Below, piece after piece: positions 62,186 through 64,000 of a stretch of 64,000 bases of DNA (the stretch's first letter is position 1; every line of letters starts with the position of its first letter). The notes below the pieces were generated by a model. It was given only the letters and a program-made list of their open reading frames with translations. It searched no databases and was not told the origin of the DNA. The DNA is taken from assembly GCF_004011805.1 (NCBI RefSeq), contig NZ_ML137196.1, forward strand, positions 752,154-816,153. The letters run 5' to 3'. The stretch comes from Piscinibacter defluvii (GTDB lineage Bacteria > Pseudomonadota > Gammaproteobacteria > Burkholderiales > Burkholderiaceae_C). A program made the position numbers and the translations under genes.

Positions 62186-62865
62186 CTGCGCTGGTCGTCC
62201 GCCAGCACCTTCAGCAGGAAGCCGTTCAGGTCGGCGATCTCCTCGGGCGACACCGAGTGCTCGATCGGGTACTCGTGCCACTCGACCGGCTGACCGAGTG
62301 CGCGCAGTTCGTCGCGCGAGCGCACGCCGCGTTCGAACACCACCACCGGGTCGTGCGTGCCGTGCGCCAGGAACAGCGGCGTGCCGGCATTGGCCGAACT
62401 GCGTTCGGCGGCGGTCGTCGCAGCCAGCGGCAGGTAACCCGACAGGCCCACCAGAGCGGCCAGCCGCTGCGGGTAGCGCAGGCCGGCCAGCAAGGTCATC
62501 GCGCAGCCCTGCGAGAAGCCCATCAGCACGATGCGCGACGCCGGCATGCCACGCGCCACCTCGCGGTCGAGCAGCGCGGTGACCGCGACCAGCGACTCTC
62601 GCAGCCCGGCATCGTCCTCGCGGCGCTGGATCTCCGTGCCCAGCACGTCGTACCAGGCGCGCATGCGGTAGCCGCCGTTGATCGTCACCGGCCGCACCGG
62701 CGCGTGCGGGAAGACGAAGCGCACCGGACCGATGGCCGACAGGTCGAGCGCCTCGGCAACGGGCACGAAGTCGTTGCCGTCCGCGCCCAGGCCGTGCAGC
62801 ACGACGATGCAGGCGCTCGGGTCGGGGCCGGTCTGGCCTTCCAGGGTCTCGAGCGGGGTCGTCAT
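62182..62865 (-). CDS. Carboxylesterase (phospholipase/carboxylesterase family alpha/beta hydrolase)
   Basis: The 227-residue enzyme has VVLHGLGADGNDFVPVAEAL, the nucleophile Ser118 in VLMGFSQGCAM, Asp172 in AHGTHDPVV and His203 in YPIEHSVSPEE. This is the PF02230 catalytic triad of EstB-type serine esterases that hydrolyse short-chain esters or acyl-thioesters. The start at 62865 places the oxyanion loop at the usual distance. The protein appears cytoplasmic (no signal peptide). Confidence 0.92.
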   Translation of the reverse strand: MTTPLETLEGQTGPDPSACIVVLHGLGADGNDFVPVAEALDLSAIGPVRFVFPHAPVRPVTINGGYRMRAWYDVLGTEIQRREDDAGLRESLVAVTALLDREVARGMPASRIVLMGFSQGCAMTLLAGLRYPQRLAALVGLSGYLPLAATTAAERSSANAGTPLFLAHGTHDPVVVFERGVRSRDELRALGQPVEWHEYPIEHSVSPEEIADLNGFLLKVLADDQRS

Positions 62866-62902
62866 GGGCGGATTGTCGCTCCGCCTCGGTAGAGTCGCGC
62901 CC

Positions 62903-64000
<1,098 letters not shown>

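Overview
This 64 kb window is a chromosomal segment of a very GC-rich (about 70 %) betaproteobacterium. The recA-recX, mreBCD-mrdA-rodA, gatCAB and sucCD blocks and the PglL/TfpZ/pilin locus point to Burkholderiales, most likely the Rubrivivax-Leptothrix-Ideonella side of the order. That placement rests on family resemblance and on recalled gene order, not on a search. No tRNA, rRNA, insertion sequence, prophage or CRISPR array was found, and coding density is near 95 %. Two genes run off the ends: a chemotaxis receptor at the left and a type II asparaginase at the right.

Left part (1-13.7 kb): chemoreceptor, ssb, a three-lipoprotein CsgG/DUF4810/DUF799 operon, recQ, then a poorly characterised envelope module. 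In that module an ECF sigma factor and a proline-rich one-pass membrane protein (likely its regulator) are divergent from a von Willebrand A lipoprotein and an Ig-like lipoprotein. uvrA, a DsbA-fold isomerase, a secreted amidohydrolase and a Lys/Ala-rich SWIB protein follow.

Iron and envelope part (13.8-31.2 kb): tonB-exbB-exbD, a catecholate-type TonB-dependent receptor, a PiuC-type Fe/2OG hydroxylase and an FMN alpha-hydroxy-acid oxidase lie head to tail behind a Fur-box-like site. Next come a terC gene with a yybP-ykoY (Mn2+) riboswitch leader, a small YvlD-like membrane protein, and the alpha-2-macroglobulin/PBP1C pair that defends and repairs the envelope. A BepA-like M48 protease is divergent from moaC.

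Pilus and signalling part (31.2-42.4 kb): two tandem type IV pilins (sigma-54-like promoter), a TfpX/TfpZ accessory protein and a PglL/Wzy-type O-oligosaccharyltransferase form a pilin glycosylation locus. A five-gene signalling operon follows: Ser/Thr kinase, PP2C phosphatase, FHA protein, CHASE2 adenylate cyclase and class II cyclic-nucleotide phosphodiesterase. A second TerC-family gene comes after it.

Right part (42.4-64 kb): DUF2889-sucC-sucD, recA-recX with a LexA box over the promoter, a TctD/TctE-like two-component system, a beta-hydroxyacid dehydrogenase, the elongasome operon mreBCD-mrdA-rodA divergent from gatCAB, pyrE divergent from xth, DUF937, a carboxylesterase, a P-loop kinase and ansB.

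The most notable non-genic signals are: (i) a four-copy palindromic repeat family (17.8, 23.6, 50.2 and 53.4 kb), two copies of which supply the apparent start codon and N-terminus of neighbouring exported proteins; (ii) the Mn2+ riboswitch; (iii) a perfect DnaA box at the predicted mreB transcription start; and (iv) paired inverted repeats plus an ECF-like promoter between the vWA lipoprotein and its divergent sigma factor.
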